The notes beneath the pieces are model-generated. The model saw nothing but the letters and a program-made list of their open reading frames with translations, was not told where the DNA came from and ran no database searches. Below, piece by piece: positions 37,697-47,114 of a stretch of DNA of 64,000 nucleotides (positions are counted from its first letter, which is position 1; each line of letters starts with the position of its first letter). This DNA is from JBGLNJ01 sp041300525. GTDB lineage: Bacteria; Chloroflexota; Anaerolineae; Fen-1058. The translations under genes and the position numbers were made by a program. The stretch spans positions 992,001 to 1,056,000 of the forward strand of contig JBGLNJ010000001.1 of the NCBI GenBank assembly GCA_041300525.1, in the 5' to 3' direction.

Positions 37697-39400
37697 ATGA
37701 ATACGAAAATTCCCGCTATGGGCCATATTAGTTGGCAAATCATTTTGATCGTCGCTGGAATTGCACTGCTGGCGACGCTATTGATTTACGTGGCGATGGG
37801 CTTTACGGCCGAACTCGTGCCGGCGCGCGGCGGCACTTACATCGAAGGAATGGTCGGCCAGCCGCGCGCCCTCAATCCATTGCTGTGCCAGTTCAACGAT
37901 GTGGATCGCGACCTGTGTAGCCTGCTGTTCAACGGATTGATGCGCCTCGACAGCAATGGTTTGCCGCAGCCGGATTTGGCGGCGCGCCCGCCGCGAATCT
38001 CACCCGATGGATTGACCTACACGGTTACGCTGCGCAGCGATGTGCGCTGGCACGACGGCCAGCCGTTTACGGCGGACGATGTGCTGTTTACCATCAACCT
38101 GATCAAGGACCCGAATTTTCCCGGCCTGGAAGACCTGTCCCAGTTGTGGCGCACCGTCGAGATCAGCCGCGTCAACGCATACGAGCTCTCGTTCACGCTG
38201 AAAGAGCCTTTTGCGCCGTTTCCCGATTACCTGACCTTGGGCATTGCGCCGGCGCACATTCTCCGGAATATGCCGGTGGCCGATTTGATGACGGCGGATT
38301 TCAATCTCCATCCCATCGGCACAGGGCCTTTCAAAGTGGAAGAGGCAGGGATTTCGGGCGGGCAGGTAGACCACGTATTGCTGGCGGCGAACCCGCTCTA
38401 CTTTGGCAGTCAGCCCTACCTGGACCGGATCGAATTCAAATTCTTTGCGGATGACTCGGCCGTGTTCAATGCTTACCGCGCCGGGCAGGTGCATGGCATC
38501 GCGCGAGTGTCCAACGCGGACTTGGCTCGTTTGCGGCAGTATCCGCGCCTCAAGGTCTTTTCTGCGCCGGTAGCGGGTTATTCCATGATCTTTTTGAACA
38601 TGTCCAACGCCACTGTGCCATTCTTTCAGGACCAGCCCGTCCGGCAGGCGTTGTCCTATGCGCTGGATCGCCAACAGATCGTCAACCGAGCGATGAGCGG
38701 AAATGGAATTGTCGTCCGGGGGCCGATCTTGCCGGGCACGTGGGCGTTCGATTCCACGCTGCCGGACGTCCGGCCTGACGTGGACAAGGCGCAAGCATTA
38801 TTGGCTGAGGCCGGTTGGACTTTTGCTCTGGGCACAAACAGAGCCGCTGTGCCTCCCCCCGTGCGCGCTAAAGGGGGCAAGCCGCTCGCCTTCACGCTGC
38901 TGACCAGCAGTGACGCGACACACGTGGCAATGGCACAAGTGGCGGCTGACCAGTGGGCATTCATTGGCGTGTCGGTCACGGTCAAATCGGTGGCCATGTT
39001 GAGAACGAATTATCTAGAGCCGCGCTCCTACGAGGCGGCGTTGATTGATCTATTGGCGGCCGGTGACCCTGACCCGTATCCGTTCTGGCACGAGACTCAG
39101 GCTTCCGGCGGGCAAAACTTTGGCGGCTATAAAGACCGCGACATGAGCGAGATTTTGGAGCAGGCGCGGCGCACGAACGATCGAAACGTGCGGCAGCAGC
39201 TCTACCAACGCTTTCAACAAATGTTCATGAAAGACGTGCTGGCTATTCTGCTAACCCAGCCGATCTACACCTTTGCCGTGGATGAGCGCGTGTACGACGT
39301 GCAGGTCGGCCCGCTGGAATATCCGTCGGATCGGTTCCGCACGGTGGCGGATTGGTACATTGTCACGCGGCGTGTGATCACGAGTGAGCGCGAACCTTGA
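37697..39400 (+). CDS. Peptide/oligosaccharide ABC transporter substrate-binding protein (SBP_bac_5)
   Basis: 567 residues from ATG 37697. N-terminal membrane segment (ISWQIILIVAGIALLATLLIYVAMG) anchors a family 5 binding domain: VGQPRALNPLL, LFNGLMRLDSNG, YTVTLRSDVRWHDGQPFTADDV, the conserved FHL-type core. Family members bind oligopeptides, nickel or sugars for dpp/opp-type importers. No permease or ATPase is nearby and no lipobox is seen, so the partner may be elsewhere. Alternative TTG start at 37688. Confidence 0.88.
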   Translation: MNTKIPAMGHISWQIILIVAGIALLATLLIYVAMGFTAELVPARGGTYIEGMVGQPRALNPLLCQFNDVDRDLCSLLFNGLMRLDSNGLPQPDLAARPPRISPDGLTYTVTLRSDVRWHDGQPFTADDVLFTINLIKDPNFPGLEDLSQLWRTVEISRVNAYELSFTLKEPFAPFPDYLTLGIAPAHILRNMPVADLMTADFNLHPIGTGPFKVEEAGISGGQVDHVLLAANPLYFGSQPYLDRIEFKFFADDSAVFNAYRAGQVHGIARVSNADLARLRQYPRLKVFSAPVAGYSMIFLNMSNATVPFFQDQPVRQALSYALDRQQIVNRAMSGNGIVVRGPILPGTWAFDSTLPDVRPDVDKAQALLAEAGWTFALGTNRAAVPPPVRAKGGKPLAFTLLTSSDATHVAMAQVAADQWAFIGVSVTVKSVAMLRTNYLEPRSYEAALIDLLAAGDPDPYPFWHETQASGGQNFGGYKDRDMSEILEQARRTNDRNVRQQLYQRFQQMFMKDVLAILLTQPIYTFAVDERVYDVQVGPLEYPSDRFRTVADWYIVTRRVITSEREP

Positions 39401-39424
39401 CAATCAAGGCGTTTGCGGTAAAAT
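39397..39424 (+). promoter_or_regulatory. tRNA-Leu promoter
   Basis: TTGACA (39397-39402), 16-nt spacer, TAAAAT (39419-39424), 13 nt before the tRNA. Overlaps the end of the binding-protein gene. Confidence 0.8.
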
Positions 39425-39437
39425 ACGCGCCGTATCA

Positions 39438-39521
39438 GCCGAAGTGGCGGAATTGGCAGACGCGCTGCGTTCAGGGCGCAGTGAGGGATTCCTCATCGGG
39501 GTTCAAGTCCCCGCTTCGGCA
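39438..39521 (+). tRNA. tRNA-Leu (CAG)
   Basis: Acceptor GCCGAAG/CTTCGGC with discriminator A; anticodon stem CTGCG/CGCAG with loop TTCAGGG, anticodon CAG; class II variable arm TGAGGGATTCCTCA; T arm GGGG-TTCAAGT-CCCC. CCA is not encoded. Confidence 0.97.
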
Positions 39522-39529
39522 CACACACA

Positions 39530-39554
39530 AGTCCCAGCGAGCCTGGGGCTTTTT
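39530..39554 (+). terminator. tRNA terminator
   Basis: AGTCCCAG/CTGGGGCT stem (one T-G pair), loop CGAGC, followed by TTTTCG. Confidence 0.85.
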
Positions 39555-39560
39555 CGTTAC

Positions 39561-39589
39561 TTGACTTGTCGGGCGAAGCAGAGTACTAT
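39561..39589 (+). promoter_or_regulatory. Promoter for the septum-initiator gene
   Basis: TTGACT (39561-39566), 17-nt spacer, TACTAT (39584-39589). Confidence 0.75.
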
Positions 39590-39619
39590 TGCCTCCAATG
39601 AACCGGCGAGGTTGACGAC

Positions 39620-40042
39620 GTGACAGGCGAGCCGTCTTTGGGTGGACATACAGTCTGGTGGCAGCGATTGGCGACAGTGTTGATTGTGCTGGTGCTGGTG
39701 CCAGTGGCGATTGCCTTCAACGCGCGGTTGGCGACGATCAGCCAGTTGCGCCAGGACGAGGCGCGTTTGAGCCAAGAAGTGGCCGCCGAGCAAGCCCGCC
39801 AGTCCGACCTCAAGTCGCTGCAGAGCTATGTGGCCAGCGATGCCTACGTGGAACACTGGGCGCGTGTCGAGGCCAGGATGGCTAAACCCGGCGAGGTGGC
39901 CGTGATCCCCGTAGCGCCTGCCGGTGCGCAGCTCAACGCCGCGTCTTCTGTTCCTGCGAGTGCTCCCCCAACGATTGTGGATGAGTGGTGGGCAGTGTTC
40001 TTTGACGACGATGTCAAGACAACCGTTCTGCCTCGTGAATAA
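39620..40042 (+). CDS. Septum formation initiator family protein (FtsB/DivIC-like)
   Basis: 140 residues, GTG start. One membrane helix (RLATVLIVLVLVPVAIAF) then a coiled coil (ISQLRQDEARLSQEVAAEQARQ) and the family's YVASDAYVEHWARVEARMAKPGEVAVIPV segment. Type II orientation. Such proteins join FtsL and DivIB/FtsQ in the divisome. Its C-terminus (PPTIVDEWWAVFFDD) has the WWxxFF motif seen in Gram-positive and Chloroflexota homologues. Confidence 0.85.
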   Translation: MTGEPSLGGHTVWWQRLATVLIVLVLVPVAIAFNARLATISQLRQDEARLSQEVAAEQARQSDLKSLQSYVASDAYVEHWARVEARMAKPGEVAVIPVAPAGAQLNAASSVPASAPPTIVDEWWAVFFDDDVKTTVLPRE

Positions 40043-40045
40043 AAC

Positions 40046-40074
40046 AAATGACCGACAAGCGCCGGTCATTTTGT
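40046..40074 (+). terminator. Terminator after the septum-initiator gene
   Basis: AAATGACCG/CGGTCATTT with an 8-nt loop, then TGT. Confidence 0.8.
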
Positions 40075-40219
40075 ACGTGACCTCTGTTTTTCCGCATCGC
40101 TCGACGTGGATTGCCAAGCCCATATCCCAAATAAACCACCATTTCCTCATCTTCTTCTCATAGCGCGCTCGGTATACCAGCACGGCCATAAACTGTTCAT
40201 CTATGGGAGTGCCCGGAAA

Positions 40220-41020
40220 ATGATCAAGAACCTGATTCGTGCGCTAGCCCTTTCGTCGGTGCTATGGCTTTTGGCCGCATGTGGCATGTCACAACTTGCG
40301 CCCACTCCAAGCTTGCCCCCGTCCCCCGTCTTAAGCACAATGGTCAGTGAGTCTGTGACTGTATCCTCCCTTGCGCAACCCATCAAGTTTGACCGGATTT
40401 CGCTCGAGCAGGGCCTCAGCCAAAGCACGATCAACTGTATCCTCCAGGATCGCTATGGGTTCATGTGGTTCGGCACGCAGGACGGCCTGAATCGCTATGA
40501 CGGCTACAACTTTACCGTCTATCGCCACGTGGCTGACGACCCGAACAGCTTGAGCGCGAACTATGTCTGGTCGCTTTACGAAGACAAGGATGGCGCGCTG
40601 TGGATTGCAACGGATGGAGGCGGGCTGGATAGGTTCGAGCGAGACACAGGCAAGTTTGCCCATTACCAAGCCGGCTCAACTCCAGACACGTTGACTACCA
40701 ATTTCATTCGAGTGGTGTATCAGGATCACGACGGGATGCTGTGGGTCGGAACCTACGGGGGACTGCACAAGTTTGATCGCTCAACCGAACGCTTTGCGCG
40801 CTACCTGCACAATCCGCGTGACCCGGACAGTAAAAACAATACGAGCATTGTCGTGACGATGGTTCTCATTCGCATGGACATCGTCGCATCCCTTGTCGTC
40901 ATCGCACGGGTTTCCAGGCAGGACACTCTTCATTCGTTGGTGTGTTGGTCAACCGGATTGGATTGCTCCCCTCCGAATTCATTACATAGATTTCTTCATT
41001 CCCATCGCGATCGGACGTAA
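40220..41020 (+). pseudogene. 5' part of a split Reg_prop sensor histidine kinase
   Basis: Starts at ATG 40220 with a lipoprotein-type signal (LALSSVLWLLAACGM). Then the usual opening of two-component beta-propeller sensors: FDRISLEQGLSQSTINCILQDRYG and FMWFGTQDGLNRYDGYNF, followed by two more Reg_prop blades (LWIATDGGGLDRF, LWVGTYGGLHKF). Homology ends at GTC 40850-40852 in NNTSIV; the remaining frame to 41020 is foreign. The missing continuation AIYEDRQGVLWIG starts exactly at 50987 on the minus strand. Upstream in-frame codons before 40220 are not needed. Confidence 0.8.
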
Positions 41021-43355
41021 AGGCAATCCGCGTTCCATCAGGTGACCAAGCCGCATCTGTATCGTTGAATTCGTCATGGGTCACTCGTTGAACATGACTG
41101 CCATCGGGATTCATGCGATAGATCTGGAATTTGCCATCACGATTTGATTGGAACGCAATTTTCTGACCATCCGGTGACCAGGCCGGCCACCAATCTTCGA
41201 ATTGGTTATCCATCAATCGCCGCAAGTTTGTGCCGTCGGCGTTAATCACAGCAATGTCCGCGGTATGATTGGTCCCGGAATAGGAAAAGAAAACTATTTG
41301 TTTCCCGTCCGGAGACCAATTCGGCGCCCCATCCACCACCGGACTCGATGTCAACTGCCGTAAATCACTGACTTGCATGGGCGACCCATCGGAAACTCGC
41401 ATCACCCAGATATCCCCATTACGCGCAAAAGCAATGCGTGTGCCATCGGGCGACCATGCAGGAGAGGCGTCCTGCGCGCCGCTCGTCAACCGCTGCGGGT
41501 TGCTTCCATCGGCATTCACAGCATAAATTGACCAGATCGACTCGCTCTCATGAACATGGAAAATGATATGTTTCCCATCCGGAGACCAATCGGGATACCA
41601 TCCGGGAAATTTCACAAGCGTGACCCGATTGCTTCCATCCACATTCATCACGTTGACCGTAGCATCAACGGCGGCATTCGCACCGTGAATGGCTGTGAAA
41701 GCAAGTATCCCGCCGCCACTGCCAGAAAGTGTGGGCAGCGGGGTGAGTGCGGCCGTTGGCAACGGCATCGGCGTGCTAGTTGGCGAGACCCATTCATCGA
41801 ACATCAAAGTCAGATCACACTGGCAATGCTTGTCGGCCAATTGCTTGAACGACGCAGCCGCGCCGATGCCCCACTTGTGAGACTGGTAATAATCGCGCAA
41901 GAACTGGTCGAACGTGGCCTGCCCCATCTTGAGCGCCAGCGCTTCGATGAACAGCGGCCCTCGCCCATAGACAATCGCGCCGTACTCTTTGCCCTGGTAG
42001 CTGCCGGCGGGCAGCCCGATCGGAATCGGCTCTCGATTGACGCGATCCCAGCGGCTCAGCCACGAACCGCGATAGCCCTCCATCCCCTGCCGGCCGTACA
42101 GGTCGAGGAAATACAGGCCCGTCACATACTGCGTCACCGCTTCGTCCAGCCAGGGCTCGTTGATCTGATCGTTCCCGACGGCGTTGTAGAACCACTGGTG
42201 TCCCACCTCGTGCGCCACCGTGGATTCGAGCATGACGGGCGCGGGGAGGCCGCTGACCGTCGCTTTGGGATCGTAGACAGCAAAGTTGATGCCCGTGATG
42301 CCGGGATATTCGATGCCCGTCGCGCCCTGCATCGGCGTGCTGACCACGTCGAACTCGGTGTAGGGATACGCGCCCAAGCGCGCGCTAAAACTCTTGATCG
42401 CGTTGACGGCCGTGCGGAGCGCCGCCTGCGATCCTTCGGTTCGATCCTTGAAGGCATAGCTGTTGACCCTGGTCTCGCCAATCGTCTCGCTGATGACGGC
42501 AAAGCGATCGCTGGCCGCCATGTAGAAATCGCGCGCGGGGCCGGCCGCAAACGTCACGACCTGGCGATTATCTTTTGGGGCGCGCTCCACTTGAATCCCG
42601 GACGCGATCAGAGTCAATGCGGCGGGCGCCGTCACGCGCGCCACGTAAAAGCTGGCGTCCTGAAAAGTCGAGTCTGCGTTGGGCGGCACCTTGCCCGCGT
42701 GCCAGCCTTTTTCGTCATAGACCGGAATGGCCGGATAGAATCCATCCAACACCAAAATGTTGTTGAGGTAGCCAAACACGCCATAGTTGCCGCCGACCTC
42801 GGTGGGCACTTGCACTTTGAAATCCATTTGGATGACGACACGCTGGCCGGGTTGCAGCGGCGTAGTCAGCGGCACGCGGACGGTGCTGTTCTCGGATTCA
42901 TAGATGGGCTTGACCGCTTGCCCATCCACCTGGACCGCCGACACACTGGATTTGCCGCCCGCCATGTTGGGGAACAATTGAAAGTAGATGGCTTCAAGTG
43001 GTTGGCTTTCCTGATTGGTATAACGCACGCGCTCTTGTCCTTGCAGGGATGCGAAATCATCGGCGATCTGCACGTCCAGGTGATACACACTCGCGCCCGG
43101 CAGTTGGTCGAGCGTCTTTTGCTCGTCCTTGATCAACCCGGCGCGAAAGATCGCGCGGTCGTCCCAATTGTCCGCCGCAGGTTGCAAAGCAGCGGGCGGC
43201 GATGTTGGAGATGGCGGTGCGACGGTGGCAGCCGGGACAGAGGCCGCCACTGCAACCGTCGAAGGTGGCGCAGTCTGCGGCGCGTTCTGGCCGCAGGCCG
43301 CAGTCGCTACAAGCACAAAGACCACAAGAAGCATACAGGCTCGATTCGTTTTCAT
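40899..43355 (-). CDS. Secreted M1-family metallopeptidase fused to a TolB-like beta-propeller
   Basis: 818 residues from ATG 43355 (MKTNRACM), with a lipobox (VLVATAACG). The peptidase part (~60-500) has the gluzincin motif VAHEVGHQWFYNA with the distal Glu in EPWLDEAVTQY; a GIEYPGITG segment replaces the usual GAMEN, keeping the Glu. After a Pro-rich hinge (TSTPMPLPTAALTPLP) come six or so PD40 repeats (WSPDGKHIIF, WSPDGTRIAF, ...). PD40 propellers bind proteins or signals at the envelope. The frame's 129 extra upstream codons are ignored. Confidence 0.88.
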   Translation of the reverse strand: MKTNRACMLLVVFVLVATAACGQNAPQTAPPSTVAVAASVPAATVAPPSPTSPPAALQPAADNWDDRAIFRAGLIKDEQKTLDQLPGASVYHLDVQIADDFASLQGQERVRYTNQESQPLEAIYFQLFPNMAGGKSSVSAVQVDGQAVKPIYESENSTVRVPLTTPLQPGQRVVIQMDFKVQVPTEVGGNYGVFGYLNNILVLDGFYPAIPVYDEKGWHAGKVPPNADSTFQDASFYVARVTAPAALTLIASGIQVERAPKDNRQVVTFAAGPARDFYMAASDRFAVISETIGETRVNSYAFKDRTEGSQAALRTAVNAIKSFSARLGAYPYTEFDVVSTPMQGATGIEYPGITGINFAVYDPKATVSGLPAPVMLESTVAHEVGHQWFYNAVGNDQINEPWLDEAVTQYVTGLYFLDLYGRQGMEGYRGSWLSRWDRVNREPIPIGLPAGSYQGKEYGAIVYGRGPLFIEALALKMGQATFDQFLRDYYQSHKWGIGAAASFKQLADKHCQCDLTLMFDEWVSPTSTPMPLPTAALTPLPTLSGSGGGILAFTAIHGANAAVDATVNVMNVDGSNRVTLVKFPGWYPDWSPDGKHIIFHVHESESIWSIYAVNADGSNPQRLTSGAQDASPAWSPDGTRIAFARNGDIWVMRVSDGSPMQVSDLRQLTSSPVVDGAPNWSPDGKQIVFFSYSGTNHTADIAVINADGTNLRRLMDNQFEDWWPAWSPDGQKIAFQSNRDGKFQIYRMNPDGSHVQRVTHDEFNDTDAAWSPDGTRIAFTSDRDGNEEIYVMNSEGSNPIRLTNTPTNEECPAWKPVR

Positions 43356-43482
43356 CTTATTTTTTCCTTTTATCCTGGCGTCAACTACGCCATGTTTGCG
43401 AAATGCCCACGCCATAGGCGGAAACTGCCCTCCCATGGTCACGCACGCAGCACTTGTCACCATATCCTTCAGACGGATTGGC

Positions 43483-44661
43483 TCACAGGAAACGCCAGAG
43501 TGAGTTGATGGGCTGTCGCGGCTTGAAGCGACCGTACCACGCGCACAGCGGGAACAAGATGGCGAGGCCGAGCGCCCAGTACGGATACATCGCCGGGATG
43601 CTGGCGCCGCTGGGAGTAAAGATATAGCCCAGCACGGCATAGAGAAACAGGTGAACCACGTAAAAGAACAAGGGCGAACGTCCAAACACCACCAGCCATT
43701 GGAGTAAGAGCTGCGCCTTGTCGGCAGCCCGGGCCAACACACTCAACAGGATCAAATTGACGCCCATTGTCATCAGGGTGAACGCCATGCTCGGTGGATA
43801 TTTTACTACATTGAGAAAATCAATCCAGGTATCGCCCGGCCTGGGCCGAATATTGCCAAAACCGTCGAGGAAGCGAATCGCAACAAACACGAGCAGGAAC
43901 ACTCCGCCGATAATCCACGCGCGCTTGAACGCTTGCCGGGCATCCGCGACGATCCAGTTGCCAAAGAGGAGACCCAGGACGACCAGTTCCAGCCACGGGA
44001 GAAGCGGATAGTTGACCCACAGAGAAATATCCGGGATGCCGCCCGGTCTCAGCATGAGCGCGTTGATAAGGTTAAGCAAATTGAATCGCATCGGCCCCCA
44101 CGCGCTCGGATGGGGTGAGAGCAACTCGGCGCCGACGAAAAATGTGACGGTCAACGCCAACAGGTAAACCGGTTTGAGCCGCAAAAAGAAACTCGCCATG
44201 ATCATCGTGCCGCCGAGCGCGAACAAGACGCCAATGTAAAGCGAGAGTCCAGCCCAGCCGCCGGGCGCAAGCTCCCACGCGCGGTCAACGATGAACAGTT
44301 TGATCCCGATCAGAATTCCGCCGCGCGTCCAAAAATGGCGCATAATCGCCTGTTCGCTCCAGCCTTGTTTGCGCCGTGCGGCGGCAAAGAGAAACATGCC
44401 GACGCCCATCAGAAAGAAAAAGCCGGGCGCGCTCAAGTGCGTGACGAGCCGCGTCACAAAGGCCAGCGGGTTGTCATAGACCGGGAACGCGCCGCCCCAC
44501 ATTTCGGCCTGCGGATGTTTGTGCGCGATAAAGTGATTGGCGTGATCCAGCGCCATCAGCAGCATGATCAAGCCGCGCAGCGCGTCAACGGAGAGGAGGC
44601 GCACCGACGGCGTCTGATCACTCGTTCGTTCCGGCGATAGGACGCTTTCCTGCTGTGACAT
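43483..44661 (-). CDS. DUF1624/HGSNAT-like multi-pass acyltransferase
   Basis: 392 residues, about ten membrane helices. The family opening is clear: RLLSVDALRGLIMLLMALDH with a cytoplasmic/periplasmic HF(I)AHKHP. Related to eukaryotic heparan-alpha-glucosaminide N-acetyltransferase and to bacterial sugar-acetylating membrane proteins. Acceptor unknown; probably modifies an envelope polysaccharide. Minus strand like its neighbours. Confidence 0.85.
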   Translation of the reverse strand: MSQQESVLSPERTSDQTPSVRLLSVDALRGLIMLLMALDHANHFIAHKHPQAEMWGGAFPVYDNPLAFVTRLVTHLSAPGFFFLMGVGMFLFAAARRKQGWSEQAIMRHFWTRGGILIGIKLFIVDRAWELAPGGWAGLSLYIGVLFALGGTMIMASFFLRLKPVYLLALTVTFFVGAELLSPHPSAWGPMRFNLLNLINALMLRPGGIPDISLWVNYPLLPWLELVVLGLLFGNWIVADARQAFKRAWIIGGVFLLVFVAIRFLDGFGNIRPRPGDTWIDFLNVVKYPPSMAFTLMTMGVNLILLSVLARAADKAQLLLQWLVVFGRSPLFFYVVHLFLYAVLGYIFTPSGASIPAMYPYWALGLAILFPLCAWYGRFKPRQPINSLWRFL

Positions 44662-44807
44662 GATGCATCGCTCCTGTTCAGCGTGTTTGATCCATCAGGG
44701 CCAGACCGATGAGAGATTGCCAGACCCACGTGTGCTATGGCCTAGTCCAAGTTCGCTACACACGGGGCGGAAATCTTTGCAAGGTTCAGCAAGAGTTCGC
44801 ACAAACT

Positions 44808-45944
44808 CTATTGGCTCTCGAGCGCGATATGAAAAGTATGCGCGCGATCATACTGCCGGCCCATCGTCACGCTAATGTCGCCCGTGCTCATTCCATACAC
44901 AATGGACCATTGCGTGCCGATTTGAGACACGTCTCTCAAAAGGCTCATGGCATCCTGAGCATTGATCTTGCCCTCAGCAGTGGACAGCTTTCGGTCCAGC
45001 TTGTCGTACCGACTGCATTGCCCCCTGGCGCTTGCGCTGACAGAACTGCGCAAAAAGTTGGTGGCCAGGTGCCAGGGGCTGTCATTGGGAATGAGGCGCA
45101 GCTCGCCTTGGTAGAACTCGACCAGCACCGCGCGCCCCGACCGATCCGCGATGAGATAGTGCAGCGGTGGGCCGCCGCCCCAATCAATGTTGTAGCGTTG
45201 CAGAATGGCGAGGGCCTCGTCCACAGTACTGGCCTGATCCAACATCTTGCGGATCACCTTCAACGAATCAATTGTCGCTTTTTTGGGATCGGGCTGCATA
45301 TCCCCGGATGGCACCGCCGCCATGCCAACGACCAGACCGCGCTCATTCATGCCGTCGAACGGCAGAGCAGGCGCTTGGAGCAAGGCGCGGCGCTGATCAA
45401 GCGGCAACTCGGTCAACGTGCGAACTTTATCGCCCACTCCCAGGTAGGCCATGTCCACCATCGAGACAGACGCATATCCCTGCCTCGGATGGGTAAACAA
45501 AAGCAACGCGGGACTGAAATCCCAGTCAAAGTTGCGTCCATAGACCTTGGAGGCATCACCCATCGCGGCGAAAAGCGAACAAGCCCACGCGGTGGGGAGA
45601 TTTGCGTTTGCCAACTCGCGGCTAACCTCAGGAAAGGCCCAGCTTGTCTCGCTCGAACCGTAATACTGCATCGTGTAGAGCGGATAGTCGTCCACTTTTT
45701 GCAGGCTGTTGAGTGTTGCAGCTTGTTGCTCCGAGAGACCGGCTTCTGCCGTTGGCGAGGCAGCCGGCACGGTGGCTGGCACAGTGGCCGGCACAGCCGG
45801 CACGGTGGCTGGCACAGTGGCCAGCACAGCCGGCGCCGTCGGCCCGCAGGCTGTGAGGAGCAGGCTGGCAATGATCGCCAGTCCCGCAAGTATGACAGAT
45901 CGTTTGCGGTCCCACCCAAAGACGGGGATTATGCCATTGAACAT
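44808..45944 (-). CDS. Lipoprotein Ntn-hydrolase, choloylglycine/penicillin V acylase-like
   Basis: 378 residues. Lipobox (IIASLLLTACG), then a repetitive VPATVPA linker (~35-65). The catalytic domain starts around WACSLFAA, where the Cys may be the Ntn nucleophile after processing, and contains GRNFDWDF and GMNERGLVVGMAAVP typical of linear amide C-N hydrolases. In most family members the Cys is near the N-terminus; here ~110 residues precede it. Substrate unknown (acylated amino acids or lactones are possible). Confidence 0.8.
   Translation of the reverse strand: MFNGIIPVFGWDRKRSVILAGLAIIASLLLTACGPTAPAVLATVPATVPAVPATVPATVPAASPTAEAGLSEQQAATLNSLQKVDDYPLYTMQYYGSSETSWAFPEVSRELANANLPTAWACSLFAAMGDASKVYGRNFDWDFSPALLLFTHPRQGYASVSMVDMAYLGVGDKVRTLTELPLDQRRALLQAPALPFDGMNERGLVVGMAAVPSGDMQPDPKKATIDSLKVIRKMLDQASTVDEALAILQRYNIDWGGGPPLHYLIADRSGRAVLVEFYQGELRLIPNDSPWHLATNFLRSSVSASARGQCSRYDKLDRKLSTAEGKINAQDAMSLLRDVSQIGTQWSIVYGMSTGDISVTMGRQYDRAHTFHIALESQ
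45761..45837. repeat. Low-complexity tandem repeat coding for VPATVPA
   Basis: Repeats of GGCACRGTGGC/GGCACAGCC units inside the Ntn-hydrolase gene encode its Ala-Pro-Thr-Val linker. Length polymorphism would be expected. Confidence 0.7.
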
Positions 45945-45972
45945 CTATCGCTCCTTGAATGTCGCAAGTCTC

Positions 45973-46104
45973 GGTAACTACTCAGGCTGGCGGTTAGAAA
46001 CCGCGCCTACGTCAGCCAAGTCGCCCTGCGGCGACTAACATCCAGCCTGCCTTCGCAGGCTTTGCTGCTGTTGCCGCGACTTGAGTCGCCAGGCTGAGTA
46101 GTTA
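45973..46104. mobile_element. 132-bp MITE with target-site duplication
   Basis: Ends GTAACTACTCAGGCTGGCG (45974-45992) and CGCCAGGCTGAGTAGTTAC (46087-46105), 18/19 inverted. Flanked by CAAGTCTC (45965-45972 and 46105-46112). Inside: GTCGCCCTGCGGCGAC and GCCTGCCTTCGCAGGC palindromes. No coding capacity. Confidence 0.85.
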
Positions 46105-46163
46105 CAAGTCTCACGACATCGCTCTCAGTTTGCAGTTTCGACGCGCGTGTCAGGCCGCTATAT

Positions 46164-47042
46164 TCAGTGACGAATCTCTGCCAGGAACTCGAGCACCGCC
46201 TTGCTCATCCCTTCCGGGTCAAGCAACCAGCCATAGGGGTGAACCGCACCCGGCACTTGGACGATCTTGATGCGGCGCGCCAACTTGCTCAGGCCCGTCA
46301 TCGCCCGGACGATTCGCTCATCGCCCATCTCTTCCTCTGATGGCAGCATCAACACAGGACACTTGACTCGCCTGTAGTACTCTTCAAACCGATAGTCAAA
46401 GTAATGTTCAAGATACTTTTCCATCGCCCAATTCTGCCAACTGTGCGTGTATCTCCCTTCACCCAGCTTGCAAGCATCATACTCTTGCATGGCCTCAAAA
46501 TACGGGTTCCACCATCCGTATTTGGCAAACTTTTGCCGGCTCGCGGCAACCAACGCCTCCGCCGTCGCAAACACTGGATCGGGTGAATTCCGCACCTCGG
46601 CCAATTGGCGCGCTACGTTTTCTTTGAACTCGGCCTCCGATCCGTCCCAAATGCCATAAGGGCCGTATTCGCTATACAGTGCCCCCGCGCACACCAGCGA
46701 CCTTACCCTCTCGGGATAATTTGCCGCCAGACCAAGCCCCACCTCTGCCCCCAACGAACTTCCGACGATGTACGCTTGATCGAGTTTCAAATGCGCCATG
46801 ATCCCGACCACATCACCGGCCATATCATCAATGTGATAACCCGTCGGCGGCTTGTCCGACCTTCCATGCCCTCTCAAGTCAACCAGGACCAGGCGATAAT
46901 CTTTTTGGAAATAGGGCACAACCCCCTGCCACATCACCAAGTTCCCGCCGCCAGAGTGGAGAAAGATCACAGGCTCTCCATCCCGCTCGTATTCGCGGAT
47001 GTGTAGCTCGATACCGCCGACATTGATTAAGAGATTCTGCAT
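46164..47042 (-). CDS. Alpha/beta hydrolase
   Basis: 292 residues. Oxyanion HSGGGNL, nucleophile elbow VGSSLGAEVG (Ser), and a C-terminal catalytic His in PGAVHPYGW. A lid domain sits between strands 6 and 7 (~120-215). Cytoplasmic, no signal. Substrate unknown. Minus strand, between the MITE and the receiver gene. Confidence 0.88.
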   Translation of the reverse strand: MQNLLINVGGIELHIREYERDGEPVIFLHSGGGNLVMWQGVVPYFQKDYRLVLVDLRGHGRSDKPPTGYHIDDMAGDVVGIMAHLKLDQAYIVGSSLGAEVGLGLAANYPERVRSLVCAGALYSEYGPYGIWDGSEAEFKENVARQLAEVRNSPDPVFATAEALVAASRQKFAKYGWWNPYFEAMQEYDACKLGEGRYTHSWQNWAMEKYLEHYFDYRFEEYYRRVKCPVLMLPSEEEMGDERIVRAMTGLSKLARRIKIVQVPGAVHPYGWLLDPEGMSKAVLEFLAEIRH

Positions 47043-47114
47043 TTTGATATCCTGTAAGGTTCTGCTTTTGAATCTGGTCGAGTACGTTCCTCGCAGCCTG
47101 CCGCACGGGATAGT

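Noticed and set aside
41550..43508. 652-codon plus-strand frame
   Set aside because: Antisense shadow of the M1-TolB gene; His/Arg/Asp-rich and no ribosome site.
45761..45837. CRISPR-like repeats
   Set aside because: Short units without unique spacers; in-frame coding of a Pro/Ala/Thr linker.
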